Positions 55,063 through 64,000 of a stretch of 64,000 nucleotides of DNA are shown here, in pieces. The notes under the pieces are model-generated. The model saw only the letters and a program-made list of their open reading frames with translations, made no database searches and was not told the DNA's origin. Made by a program: the position numbers and the translations under genes. Source of the DNA: Zea mays (lineage: Eukaryota; Streptophyta; Magnoliopsida; Poales; Poaceae); NCBI RefSeq assembly GCF_902167145.1, contig NC_050097.1:222909034-222973033 (forward strand). The letters run 5' to 3'. Every line of letters starts with the position of its first letter. Position 1 is the stretch's first letter.

Positions 55063-55390
55063 TGGTGGTGAGCAGGTTCTTCTCCAATGCAGTGTCGGCT
55101 ATGGTGGAGCGGTTGTGGTCGCTCTCGCTCAAATCCACCACCAAGATAGGTGATTATTGAAATCTCTCTGCCGTTTTGTTCCTTCTTCGATCCCAATTTG
55201 TGTTTTCCTGTGATGTGTTTGCTCCTGGTGTTGCAGCAGCGAGCGAGGGCAAGTCAATGGAGATGGTATTCGACAGCAGCATGCTAGGGATCGAGCCCTA
55301 CTCCAGGGAGGTACCCAGAATGGCGAACTACTCGTCATGGACTCCATGAACAGCAACATCTACAGGATGGCGCTGCCGCTGTCCCAATGT
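55063..55390 (+). pseudogene. Captured fragment of an NHL-repeat protein gene
   Basis: Exon 55063-55149 (VVSRFFSNAVSAMVERLW, ending SLKSTTKI), an intron gtgatt...ttgcag, then an exon from 55237 (SMEMVFDSSMLGIEPYSRE) joined in phase. About 70 codons are readable. After EPYSRE the family sequence (NGELLVMDSMNSNIYRMALP) continues only in another frame, so one frameshift lies near 55310. This is the region leading into the first NHL repeat of plant NHL-domain proteins. Remaining repeats are missing. Confidence 0.75.
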
Positions 55391-55396
55391 GCATTT

Positions 55397-55479
55397 GCTG
55401 CGTATGCGTTACTGGTATGAATGGTATCAATAGAAGATTCAGTTTATATGGCTGCGTATGCGTTACTGGTATGAATGGT
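55397..55479 (+). repeat. 29-bp direct repeat
   Basis: Gctgcgtatgcgttactggt and the following nine bases occur at 55397-55425 and again at 55451-55479, with 25 unrelated bases between. Confidence 0.9.
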
Positions 55480-55707
55480 CGTCAAGGAAAAACGTTAAAA
55501 TTAACCTTTTCTGTTGTCGAAATACTGCATGTCACTATATCAGTGGGCCAAAGTTGACTGTGTCTTCATTCTCTGACTATAATTGCGTCATTTTTGTTTC
55601 ACTAAGATGATGTGGTGTTTTCGGTTTCATCGGTCTGCTCTTAAGGTAAGTTATAATGTTATGTAGAACACGCTGACGTGATTGACTGTCTTCTTCTGTG
55701 ATCGCAG

Positions 55708-55744
55708 ATATGACTATTCTGGCTATGGTGCATCTACTGGCAAG
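55708..55744 (+). pseudogene. Captured micro-exon of an alpha/beta hydrolase
   Basis: A 37-base exon bounded by cgcag and gtaagg encodes YDYSGYGASTGK. This motif is characteristic of plant BEM46/ABHD17-like alpha/beta hydrolases, just before the nucleophile region. Flanking exons are not seen, so only this exon and its splice borders were kept. Confidence 0.65.
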
Positions 55745-55799
55745 GTAAGGAAGAACTCTTTTTTTCAAGTATGAACTATGTAGCACCATGGACATATTG

Positions 55800-56054
55800 T
55801 TTTTTTCTAGAACACGCAGGAGCTGCACATCTTTATATTAGAGAGAGAAAAACATGACTTACATCCATAGCCAAAACAGAAAAAGAAACAAAATAAAAGG
55901 AAAAACAAAAAGGTTACAGATGAGTAAAAGGATTAGATCCGATATTACTCATGGAACTAGGGAGACCAAGCTGACCCAAACTCCTGGCACCCGCTAGGAG
56001 CCAACAGGAGAACTCATCACTGAAATGCTGTTGTACCCTCTGAATGGAAGGACG
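55800..56054 (-). mobile_element. 5'-truncated LINE insertion (3' end fragment)
   Basis: The minus strand ends with the grass LINE-like tail (gtgttctagaaaaaaa). Flanking 12-base near-duplicates atggacatattg (55788-55799) and atggacataatg (56055-56066) fit LINE target duplications. Confidence 0.55.
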
Positions 56055-56066
56055 ATGGACATAATG

Positions 56067-57059
56067 CTGATGAGTTGAAAATTAGAAGTAGTGGTGAATC
56101 GCTGATTGTCTGTTCCAAACACTTCTCTTAGATCTTATTGGCCTTTCAGAACTAACACAGATACCTTTGCAAAAAGAAAAAAAACTGACACAGATAAATA
56201 GTTATCTAATCTGCCTAGCTACAGATCTTGCAATTTTGCATTTAGTCTCAAGATTCAACGTGCTATGCTCAAGAAATGTGGTTTTAGTTTTACGTTACAG
56301 GAACATAGTTTATATACCTACATGCGAAGAGGCTTTTTGGCCCATGCCTGACTGGTGCATTACTGGCACAGCATGGCCAATGCATCTTCAAAGGTTGTTC
56401 ATAGATAGCAATGATCAGCATATTTTTAGATCCGAACCTTTTTCTTTTCAGCCATGCATGCCATTTTAAAAGTGTCATACTACAGTTTTAAGAATCAGCT
56501 TTTGCAAAACTACATGCATGAGCAGTTTATTCCATTCAGGTCCACCTGCAGGCTTCATGGATGTCCAAACTATCCATCTCACTACTGTGGCATGATATGC
56601 AGGTTGTTTCAATGGAATGTGGACCCAACATGTCATTCCCAATTCAATGCAAAAAAGTTATTTTAAGCAAAATTTCGTGATATTGTTTATATGTCATAAA
56701 GTTGAATCAAGGTTTTTATGTTCTGACCTAATCTTACATCATTCCTGAAATTTCAGAATCAAATAAGCAAACTTTACCCGTTTTCTTTTGATTTTCCTGT
56801 TTTGTATTTCAAAACTCCATGTAGGCAGTACAGTAATAATTCCTGACCTATGAAACTTTATTCATCTTAAATTTCAAATTCTGTTTTGGATACTGGATTG
56901 GCTGATATATTGCTATATGTTCATTTGAGCTAAGTCAGATTTCGTGTTCAGTTTGTATTGCTGCCAGGTTCCTGGTATTTGCAGTTATCATACACTTGCA
57001 TCCTTTCTAGAGAATTACATTTCGGAGGGCTGGACCTTATATTTGTTATTTGTATGCAG
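56067..57059. other. Helitron interior, intron-like DNA without a recognised gene
   Basis: AT-rich with stops in all frames. It probably consists of introns of captured genes, since splice-like borders lie before the next fragment at 57060. Confidence 0.45.
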
Positions 57060-57258
57060 CCAAGTGAAGAGAATACATATGCAGACATTGAAGCAGTGCC
57101 AGGCTCCTGGTGTAGATGTTATTTTTAGTGTAGCAGGAGAGAAGTTTCATGCCCATAAATTAGGATTGCTTGTTGATCTCCCTTTTTTAGATTTGATTTT
57201 TTTCAACCTTGAATTGGGTGAACAGAATGAAACTGACCCCGACCCAATTCCCTGCTAA
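57060..57258 (+). pseudogene. Captured BTB/POZ-domain exon fragment
   Basis: A splice acceptor tatgcag at 57053-57059 opens an exon that includes GVDVIFSVAGEKFHAHKL. This is the start of a BTB domain as in plant MATH-BTB (BPM) proteins, substrate adaptors of CUL3 ubiquitin ligases. The following residues keep only part of the pattern (NETD) and the frame ends at 57256-57258. The MATH domain and the rest of BTB are missing. Confidence 0.6.
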
Positions 57259-57480
57259 TTATTTTTTAGACTGTAGAATTTTGAGAAACACAGCTACACT
57301 TCTCACCTATTTAAATGAACATAAGTCATTTCTTGCTTCTGTTTGATCTATCAGTAAATTCTGTGTGTATATTTTAGCCCGATCAGTATATTGTATACCA
57401 TATTTTAGCTGACAGAATATATACGCATGTTGTTAACTGAATCTTTTCATGCAATAACAATGAAGGAAACCATTGCACCA

Positions 57481-58081
57481 CTAGCTCCCACTGTTGGACA
57501 GGTCCACCATGCCAAGATGTAGCCCCCTTAAATTGGTAAGGTTATGAATTAAGTTTCCAAGATTTTCCACCACAAGCTCTGAAGTGTCTCCTGTACCATA
57601 TGTGAACAGAAGGAAACCATTGCTTACTTGTTCACTTGTGTCAAAACCATTAGAGAGGTCAAGGGATACGAGATTTGTCAACCTATTGATGCAGGCTGGC
57701 ACCAGGCCAGAAAAACTAGAGCTTGACAGGTTGAGATGTGTAAGCTTGAGGAGGCGTTGAAACCCACTAGATGGCAATTGTGAAGATTTGAAGTCGTTGT
57801 AGGCGAGGTTACCCAGCCATCAGAGTTGCTACATGAGACGCCAGCCCAGTGGCAGCAGTCTGTGCCGACCCTCCATGACCGGAAGGCGATGACAGAGTAA
57901 TTCGTGGTGGCGAAGGACCGTTTTAACTGAAGCAGCACCGACGCCTGGTAGCAGTGTGGTTGCTGGTGAAAGCACCAGCTGACAAGGGGAAAATGGAGCA
58001 CACAACTGCTGTTGTGAGTAGTGTGAGGTGGGTTTGTAGGAGCAGATGCAAAGCTACTGCCCGTAGCTCATGGGAAGCCAT
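57481..58081 (-). pseudogene. Captured LRR receptor-like protein, N-terminal fragment (opposite strand)
   Basis: On the minus strand an ATG at 58079-58081 begins a hydrophobic signal-peptide-like stretch (LHLLLQTHLTLLTTAVV). The LRR N-cap follows in another frame (HCYQASVLLQLKRSF, WRVGTDCCHWAGVSC). After another shift near 57770 come leucine-rich repeats (LTHLNLSSSSFSGLVP, LTNLVSLDLSN). It resembles Cf-like receptor proteins. At least two frameshifts make it a pseudogene. It is the only captured piece found on the minus strand. Confidence 0.75.
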
Positions 58082-58621
58082 GGTGATAGCTACCTTTGGT
58101 CTTTGGCTGGCAAATACTTGCTGCAGGTGAGCTTCGCTCTGGGGAGTTCCTTGTCGTGCCTTGGTTTATTTATATATGCCCTCTTGCTTCGTTAGATTAT
58201 GAAAGTATTTTTTAAGGCGCCACATTTCCAAACTAAATATTTAGAAAACTTAGTGATGGTCAAAGTTTCATGAGTTTGATCTAAAACATCAGTCATTTGT
58301 AGCTCTGGGGGATTAGTAGATAGTATCATTCAAGGTCATGTGGGTATCGGCAGGATAATTTATATTCACTATAACCATCTTCAACTCTATTTTGTGCAAA
58401 TGATATGTCTGGTTTAATGCTGAATTGATATTTGGCACTTGAGTTGTGTACTTCTTCTGTGGTTTTATAGTTTTCCTGATTGAACAAAGACCATGTGCTC
58501 GTCTATGTTGAGTTCATGCTTGTTATTCTGTCAAATGGCAACTTATGACTGAGCGTCACTCAGTTACTTGTGTAAATAAATTACTTATGTCTAGGCTTAT
58601 TATTCATTTTTCAATCTGCAG
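58082..58621. other. Helitron interior without a recognised gene
   Basis: AT-rich, probably intron of the AAA ATPase gene captured next (acceptor ctgcag at 58616-58621). Confidence 0.4.
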
Positions 58622-58770
58622 AGCTCCTGATTATGGGTCACATGGTGAAGTGAGGCTTACTTTTGCGAAAAATGGATCCTCAAAAGTTGGAGTCAGATTT
58701 GATAAACAGATCCCTGGGGCCATTGATCTTGGAGGCAGTTGTGAGCTTGATCATGGCCTATTCTGTTCAG
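58622..58770 (+). pseudogene. Captured exon of an AAA-type ATPase family gene
   Basis: The exon is bounded by ctgcag and gtatgt and encodes PDYGSHGEVRLTFAKNG, SSKVGVRFDKQIPGAIDLGG and ELDHGLFCSG. This matches the conserved region upstream of the ATPase core in the plant AAA family related to Arabidopsis At1g02890/At4g02480. Only this exon is recognisable. The P-loop is not present. Confidence 0.7.
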
Positions 58771-58941
58771 GTATGTTTCTCATTATGTTGAATTTCTATA
58801 TCTTTAAACCTTTATGACTAGATCAGACATTTATGCTGCATGATGTCATTTTGTAGTTGATTCTCTATGCCTCGATGGTCCAGGATGGGAAGATAGAGCC
58901 AAACATTCATTTGATGTTGTGTTTGACGTGATGGAATTTCT

Positions 58942-59200
58942 TTTTTTTTTCTCGAACACATAGGAGAACTACACATCATTATATTAAGAGGAAAAATAGA
59001 GTCCAAGCTGGACCAAAACAAACAAACATTACAAACTGACGAAGCCACCTTAAGGTGGCCACAAACACCAATGCACAAAAGGATCCATTAATCTAGAAGA
59101 AAAACAGACCAACCATCTAAACTCAACTAAAGACTTGGAGTAGGGACAGTAAGAAGGGAGAGCTCCTTAGCCCCTGCTAGCCCCCAAACATCTCATTTTC
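58942..59200 (-). mobile_element. Second LINE 3' end fragment
   Basis: It begins (plus strand) with a T run then ctcgaacacataggagaact, closely similar to 55805-55830 and 61335-61355. The left border is clear; the right border near 59200 is not, and I saw no clear target duplication. Confidence 0.45.
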
Positions 59201-59514
59201 TTTTGTTATTGATTCTGAATGACAACTCATTTTCTTTTCTGTTGAAGGTGGTGATGGTTTCCTTCCATGGAGACTGTTGAAGAAAAACTGAGAGATTTAG
59301 CTACGAGCTGTATTCAGGACTGCCAAGGGAACCCACTTACCAATCTGGCCTGATGAAGTGCCCTTATGCACAAAGTAATGGCGGCCACACATCGTCTTGT
59401 GTGATCAACCAGCATGGTCGGGATGAAATTAGGCATCTGGAAGCATTTGCCTTTCCATTTGCTCTATCAGTATCCCTTGTGCAATCTTAACTACTCTATA
59501 TGTCTTTACTGTAG

Positions 59515-59758
59515 GCGTCCACATGTGCGCGTGTTCTGCCTCCCGAATCTCGGTCGCGAAGAGACTCTCCATCCCCACCGCCGCCATCATCGCCCCCAAT
59601 CCCGCGCTCCGCTCTGCTCCGCGGCCTCCACGCCCTCGGTGCCCCCACCCCCGTCTCCCGCCTGGGTGCCTCCCCTATCCCATTCACGGTCCCCGCCCCC
59701 ATCTCTCGACCGGCGCGCGTGTGATTGCAAATGCCAGCTAGAGTCCATACATAGTTGA
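59515..59758 (+). other. GC-rich proline-rich exon-like block of unknown origin
   Basis: An abrupt GC-rich, Pro/Ser-rich block in AT-rich surroundings, with frames such as RISVAKRLSIPTAAI open to the stop near 59756. It looks like the 5' end of another captured gene, possibly organelle-targeting, but I cannot identify it. Confidence 0.35.
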
Positions 59759-59892
59759 AATCTTGCATGTGCTTTCATTTAAGAGCTTGGACGCCCCTAG
59801 AAACTTTAGTATTTTCTATTTACATAATTTTGTACAACCTTCAACGCAATTGATTTTGCTAGAAAAATTCTCTCATGGTTTTGCATTTGCAG

Positions 59893-60758
59893 GGTTTTGC
59901 TATTGGCTCTGCAGCCTTGGTATCCCTTGCACTCTTCGGTGCCTTTGTAAGCCGGGCTGCTATCTCCACTGTTGATGTTCTGACTCCTAAAGTATTCATT
60001 GGGCTTATTGTTGGTGCTATGCTCCCATATTGGTTCTCGGCAATGACCATGAAAAGTGTAGGCAGTGCTGCACTCAAGATGGAGGAAGTTCGCCGGCAGT
60101 TCAACACCATCCCTGGGCTCATGGAGGGCACCACAAAGCCTGACTATGCAACTTGTGTCAAGATCTCAACGGATGCATCCATCAAGGAGATGATCCCCAG
60201 GTGCTCTTGTTATGCTGACACCACTGATCGTTGGAATTTTGTTTGGAGTTGAGACCCTCTCTGGGGTCCTTGCTGGCGCCCTTGTCTCTGGTGTTCAGGT
60301 TGGTGGGAGTTCCTCTCAAATTTCGGTATCTAAATTTTTCCTTATTACGTTTCACCATTTTCAGATTGCCATTTCTGCATGCAACATTGGTGGTGCCTGG
60401 GATAACGCCAAGAAGTACATTGAAGTAAATTTACACGTAGACTTTACTGGGCCTTCGTTTCCCTGCCTGAACATGCATTATACCTTCTCTAAAAAGCTGT
60501 TTTTTAAAAAGAAAAATGCCTTTTATTTATAACTTTGAAGTCTTTGGTTTTGCTCAGGCTGGAGCTTCAGAGCATGCCAGGACCCTTGGCCCAAAAGGTT
60601 CTGACCCTCACAAGGCGGCTGTCATTGGTTACACCATTGGAGATCCTCTCAAGGACACGTCTGGCCCCTCCCTCAACATTCTCATCAAGCTTATGGCGGT
60701 TGAATCCCTTATCTTCGCCCCCTTCTTCGCCGCCCATGGTGGCATTATCTTCAAATGA
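59893..60758 (+). pseudogene. Captured C-terminal part of a vacuolar H+-pyrophosphatase gene
   Basis: Three exons with GT-AG borders: 59893-60298, 60365-60424 and 60558-60758. They encode the last membrane spans of the proton-pumping pyrophosphatase ([78 protein letters not shown]) up to the natural C-terminus (HGGIIFK). Differences from the conserved sequence: a 1- or 2-base change at about 60198 that shifts frame (the sequence resumes in another frame as [17 protein letters not shown]), a missing codon in the KMEEV segment, and Tyr in place of Asp in VIGYTIGDP, a conserved acidic motif. The first two-thirds of the gene are missing, so it is inactive. Confidence 0.85.
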
Positions 60759-61328
60759 CTCTAAAGATAGCGACAGCGTTAGTTAGTCGCAAGAGAAAGG
60801 TCGCAGTTCTGCGACTGCGAGGGGAGTAGAGCAGTATGTCAGCTATACAACATCTATGGCATGTGCTTTGCTCCTCCACTAGATTAGCCCCGTTGTGTAT
60901 TTCGGTTTCTGTTTTCTTGGAGTTTTTGGTTCCAGGCTTCCGACCATGTTTTGATCCCATAAATTCTCCTCCAGCCTCCGAGCAACTGAGTCCATCTTCG
61001 TAAGTCATCAACCCCAGCCAGACATTGAAGCATTAGAAAACTTTAATAGTTTCTAGAGATATGGTGATGATTAATGTCAGTTTTTTTCCTTCTTTGACGG
61101 TAATTAGCATGGTCTTTGCTTGAGATTTTGTTCTCTTTTTCAAAACGATATGCATGCGAAATGGAGGTGATGTTTTTTTTCAAACTGTTGTTTCAAAGCA
61201 ATATGAAAACAAAAAGGAAGTTATGTTCTTCAAAACTGCTGTTTAGATCATTATTAAATGTGATAGCAAGAGTTGTCTTTTGACAGTTTGGTTTAGTGAG
61301 AACCATTTAGATTATATAGATTGTGTGA
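60759..61328. other. Helitron interior, likely 3' UTR of the captured pyrophosphatase and flank
   Basis: No coding frame. It follows the stop codon at 60756-60758 directly. Confidence 0.4.
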
Positions 61329-61660
61329 AACTTTTTTTTCTCGGACACGTAGGAGATCTATCGTATCCTAAAGGAACTAACATCCAGAGGAGCTGTTAGG
61401 AAAGTTATCCCTTTTGCTACTGCTGCCTCCCATCGATGTCTTTCTTCACCAGCTAGAATCTGAGCAGTCGTGATATTATGTGAGGTATCAAACACACATT
61501 TGTTTCTATGAATTCAGATGGTCTATTCCGAAACCAAAATTTAGTACGGTGTTCAGTTTCTACTTTCTAGGAAGAAAGAGCATGATTGGTACAGGAATGA
61601 TCTAAACACACATTAAACTCTTACCCTTGAAAAAACGAGAAGAATACATCAGAAAGGTTG
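61329..61660 (-). mobile_element. Third LINE 3' end fragment
   Basis: The plus strand begins with a T run and ctcggacacgtaggaga, resembling the fragments at 55800 and 58942. The right boundary is uncertain. Confidence 0.4.
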
Positions 61661-61810
61661 CTCCAAACATTGCAAGTACAAAGAAACTGTGCATGTTGCA
61701 CATTGATATCATAATTTTCCATGTTTTTTTTGCAAATCTAGGGCTAACAGACGGCTCATCTTAATAGTATAACACACATTTATACATAAGTTATCACAGT
61801 ATTATATGTT

Positions 61811-61840
61811 TCCGTTGCAACGCACGGGCACTCACCTAGT
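61811..61840 (+). other. Helitron 3' terminus: hairpin and CTAG end
   Basis: The palindrome cgttgcaacg at 61813-61822 is followed by cgggca and CACCTAG, ending at 61839 with a host T at 61840. Confidence 0.8.
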
Positions 61841-64000
61841 AGAAAACATAAAACTGAAAATGAAACTAAAAAAATTGGAGAGCTGGCTGGCTGGGTTACA
61901 TTGCCCACAGCCCATTCATTCTCCACGCGGCTAGCCTATGTCTCCATGCCATACGTGTTTTTTTCCTATTTGTTTATTCACCTTGCCGCGTATGACATCA
62001 ACATGACATCAAGCAAGCAACTTCAGTGGTCGTTCTGTTCGTGCGTAGTCTCGCTGCGTCCATCTAGAAAATCAAGCACTTAAACAACCTCCCGATGTTC
62101 CTAGCATTACCGGTTTCCGGATATTTTCCCTCTCGGGCTATAAGTATGAGACGCCGGGGCACCCTGCCAATCCAAACATTTCTATATGCTTCCTGATGGG
62201 TGGGCAGATCATCAACTAGCACCGAGGGAGAGCAGCGAGTGAGAGAACTCAATGACGCCATAGTTGTTCCGCGTCTGCGCGGTTGTCTAGGATGCCATGG
62301 AAGACCGTGGTGCATGCTAGGAATTGTGGGCAACTTGGTCGAAGCATCTGCAAGCTTAGGGAGCCCGGGCAGCAAGGAAATTCTCGCCAGTGATGTCGGC
62401 CACCACGGTGCCGCTCGGTGGCATGGGCTGTGCGACTGTCCTCAGTATTCCAGGTAATACTTCCACGCTCGGTTCGTCGTTGTGTCCTCCACGTAAATCC
62501 AGCAAACACAACCAAGGGGGGGGGCTTGGGAACATCGGGTTGCAGCTCGTCGGTGTGAAGGCCACCGAACTAGGATGCGCCACTGTGTTCCTGGTGTCCG
62601 GAGAAAGAAGATGAGACCGTAGCCATCGATCGGCTAGCGGATGGTCAGGATTAGATCGTCGCCCTACTATTTGTCTGAACGTCGTGGATCTTCGATCTAA
62701 CGGATATCATGGCGTACCGGTTCGATTTTATGCCGGTCTAATCTGGCGCGTTTGGTGTTGATCCAACGGCCTAAATCGTTACGTACCCCTTCACCGTGGA
62801 ATTTTTGTTTAAGAGTCCCTGACTTTATTGAAAATTAACCCGCCATCCACCTAGTTCAAAGAACCTTGCGATTGGGTCCTGTTTTATTCAGAATAGCCCA
62901 TGTACTCTTTAGAAATGTTATCTGCAGTCCACAGGGTATTAAGTACTATAAAATACATTAGAGTTACTGATTTTAATATAAAAATAATTCTATAAACTTT
63001 TTTTAATTCATATTTAATTCATTTCAACTTCTTTTTAATCCGTTTCAATTGCATTAATTTTGTTTCAATATTGTCTATCATCTAGTAACTTTGTTTAGTC
63101 GTGAAACCTAGATCAAAATTTTCCACTTGATTTATTCTACACTAGGTATTTCATAACTTTGGAAAATCGTAACTTGAGAACCTTAACTTCGATTTGATCC
63201 ATTCGAATTGTGTTAGATTCATAATAATATCATCTATACAATATGACACTAACATTTATCACCCCTACTTTTATTATTAGAAATTTGTCTAGCCTATATT
63301 TAATAGACTAACTCCTCTAATCGAAGTTAACCTATCCATAATTATAATTTGATTAAAAATATGATCTCTAGTTAAGTTATAATTAAGATTAAGGTTGAGT
63401 TAATTATTTATAGAATAGTCTCTCATATGATATACACTAATCAATTTATAATATAGTTTAATATTTAAATCACATAGATTTTCCATAACTCCTTCACCGT
63501 AACTCTGATCTTAGTAGTACTCGAACCCACGATCTTGTAGCGCAACGTAGAATATTATTATGCAGTTTGTTCTTATGTTTGGTGTGATGTTAATTTTGCC
63601 CATACCATGTTTGTTTGTATTGCTATGTTTAGCAGTGATGTCACGAGTCACCTGAAGATCATCCTGGTACCTGGAATCTCAAGTGCCACGCAAGTTGTGC
63701 CCTTGATCACTTCTTTTTACCTACTCATGTTCTGATTAATCATAATGATCTGCATAGGTTAATTTTGATGGGACCCAATAGGTTACCCTAGTTTGTCTAT
63801 CTTTATACCTTGTTTACCACTGAACTTTTTGGGTAGTACTTGCTAGTGCTTTATGTGGTTTTGGGTATGAAGATACATTATTCATGGTCACACTTTTATT
63901 ATCTGTTTATTATTATTGTTCATGATAAGATCATTATGTTAATTGGAACATGGGGCGACCACCCGGGAAAACAGTGCTACCACAAGGGTTTATGGACGCC
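61840..64000 (+). mobile_element. Rest of a Tekay/Prem1-type LTR, cut by the window end
   Basis: It continues 53522-53883 after the Helitron (cagcccattcattctcc resembles the gene-poor GC-rich part of the other LTR). From about 63720 it is clearly the plus-strand equivalent of 3180-3480 (taatcataatgatctgcata, gatgggacccaatagg, ccacccgggaaaacagtgct). Around 62680-62820 it resembles the first 100 bases of the window. The GC-rich 62200-62640 opens frames on both strands with no recognisable domain. 62900-63560 is AT-rich and gene-free. Confidence 0.65.

Larger units (their letters stand above)
53884..61839 (+). mobile_element. Non-autonomous gene-capturing Helitron
   Basis: The 5' end TCTCTACTATTC follows a host A. 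The 3' end CACCTAG is followed by a host T at 61840, the A/T insertion site of Helitrons. A palindrome, cgttgcaacg (61813-61822), lies 13 bp before the final CTAG, with the characteristic cgcacgggca after it. No Rep/helicase is present. The interior carries host-gene pieces with intron borders: kinase, NHL protein, alpha/beta hydrolase, BTB protein, LRR receptor-like protein (opposite strand), AAA ATPase and H+-pyrophosphatase. LINE 3' ends are also present. Insertion is within a Tekay-type LTR. Confidence 0.82.

Noticed and set aside
56944..57059. Extending the BTB fragment upstream to the ATG at 56944
   Set aside because: The sequence before 57060 reads as intron with a good acceptor (tatgcag); the upstream codons show no domain pattern.
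62064..62614. Overlapping open frames of 60-103 codons near the right end
   Set aside because: They lie on both strands of the GC-rich part of an LTR and show no recognisable domain.

Overview
The window looks like an intergenic, transposon-packed stretch of a grass nuclear genome, most likely maize (Zea mays). The evidence is recognisable maize repeat types: Opie/Ji-like Copia, Tekay/Prem1-like chromovirus, Huck-like and Zeon-like Ty3/gypsy elements, a Stowaway MITE and a gene-capturing Helitron with the maize-type CTAGT end. I see one apparently intact host gene, a three-exon heavy-metal-associated isoprenylated protein (HIPP) at 18926-20048. Family names are recognised from memory and were not checked against a database.

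Left part (1-16862). The 3' part of a Tekay/Prem1-type LTR (1-2037, + strand) abuts a leader fragment of another LTR element (2038-2248 plus 12668-12777). That leader was split by a complete minus-strand Tekay-like element (2249-12667, TSD cctgt, LTRs of about 3.39 kb). This element has lost gag and has a damaged reverse-transcriptase start, but keeps a 780-codon RT-RNaseH-integrase-chromodomain frame. A 5'-truncated Huck-like element follows (12778-16680) with a 77-bp x4 tandem array and an LTR at 15928-16680. A perfect 90-bp tandem duplication lies just beyond it.

Middle (16863-30779). This holds the HIPP gene, then a Stowaway MITE (21507-27889) split by a 6.2-kb Copia-type element (21625-27830, TSD tgtat) whose two 269-bp LTRs look identical but whose interior has no recognisable pol. 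Low-information intergenic DNA follows, with an LTR remnant at 29290-29822.

Nest at 30780-53521. An LTR of an outer element was interrupted (TSD ccaga) by a Zeon-like gag-only element on the minus strand (31134-52386). Inside it sits an inverted, circularly permuted second copy (31708-46366), whose gag was in turn interrupted by an 8.9-kb Opie/Ji-like Copia element (33510-42414, TSD atgcc). The Zeon-like element carries an antisense gene with its own TATA box, start codon and at least two introns whose splice sites are kept in both copies. One gag copy (50111-51628) is intact at 505 codons.

Right part (53522-64000). Another + strand Tekay/Prem1-type LTR (53522-53883 plus 61840 to the window end) was interrupted by a non-autonomous Helitron (53884-61839). 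It carries fragments of at least seven host genes: a PEPRK-like kinase, an NHL-repeat protein, an alpha/beta hydrolase, a BTB protein, an antisense LRR receptor-like protein, an AAA ATPase and the C-terminus of a vacuolar H+-pyrophosphatase. Most retain intron borders. This Helitron, the antisense spliced gene and the inverted Zeon-like structure are the most interesting contents.
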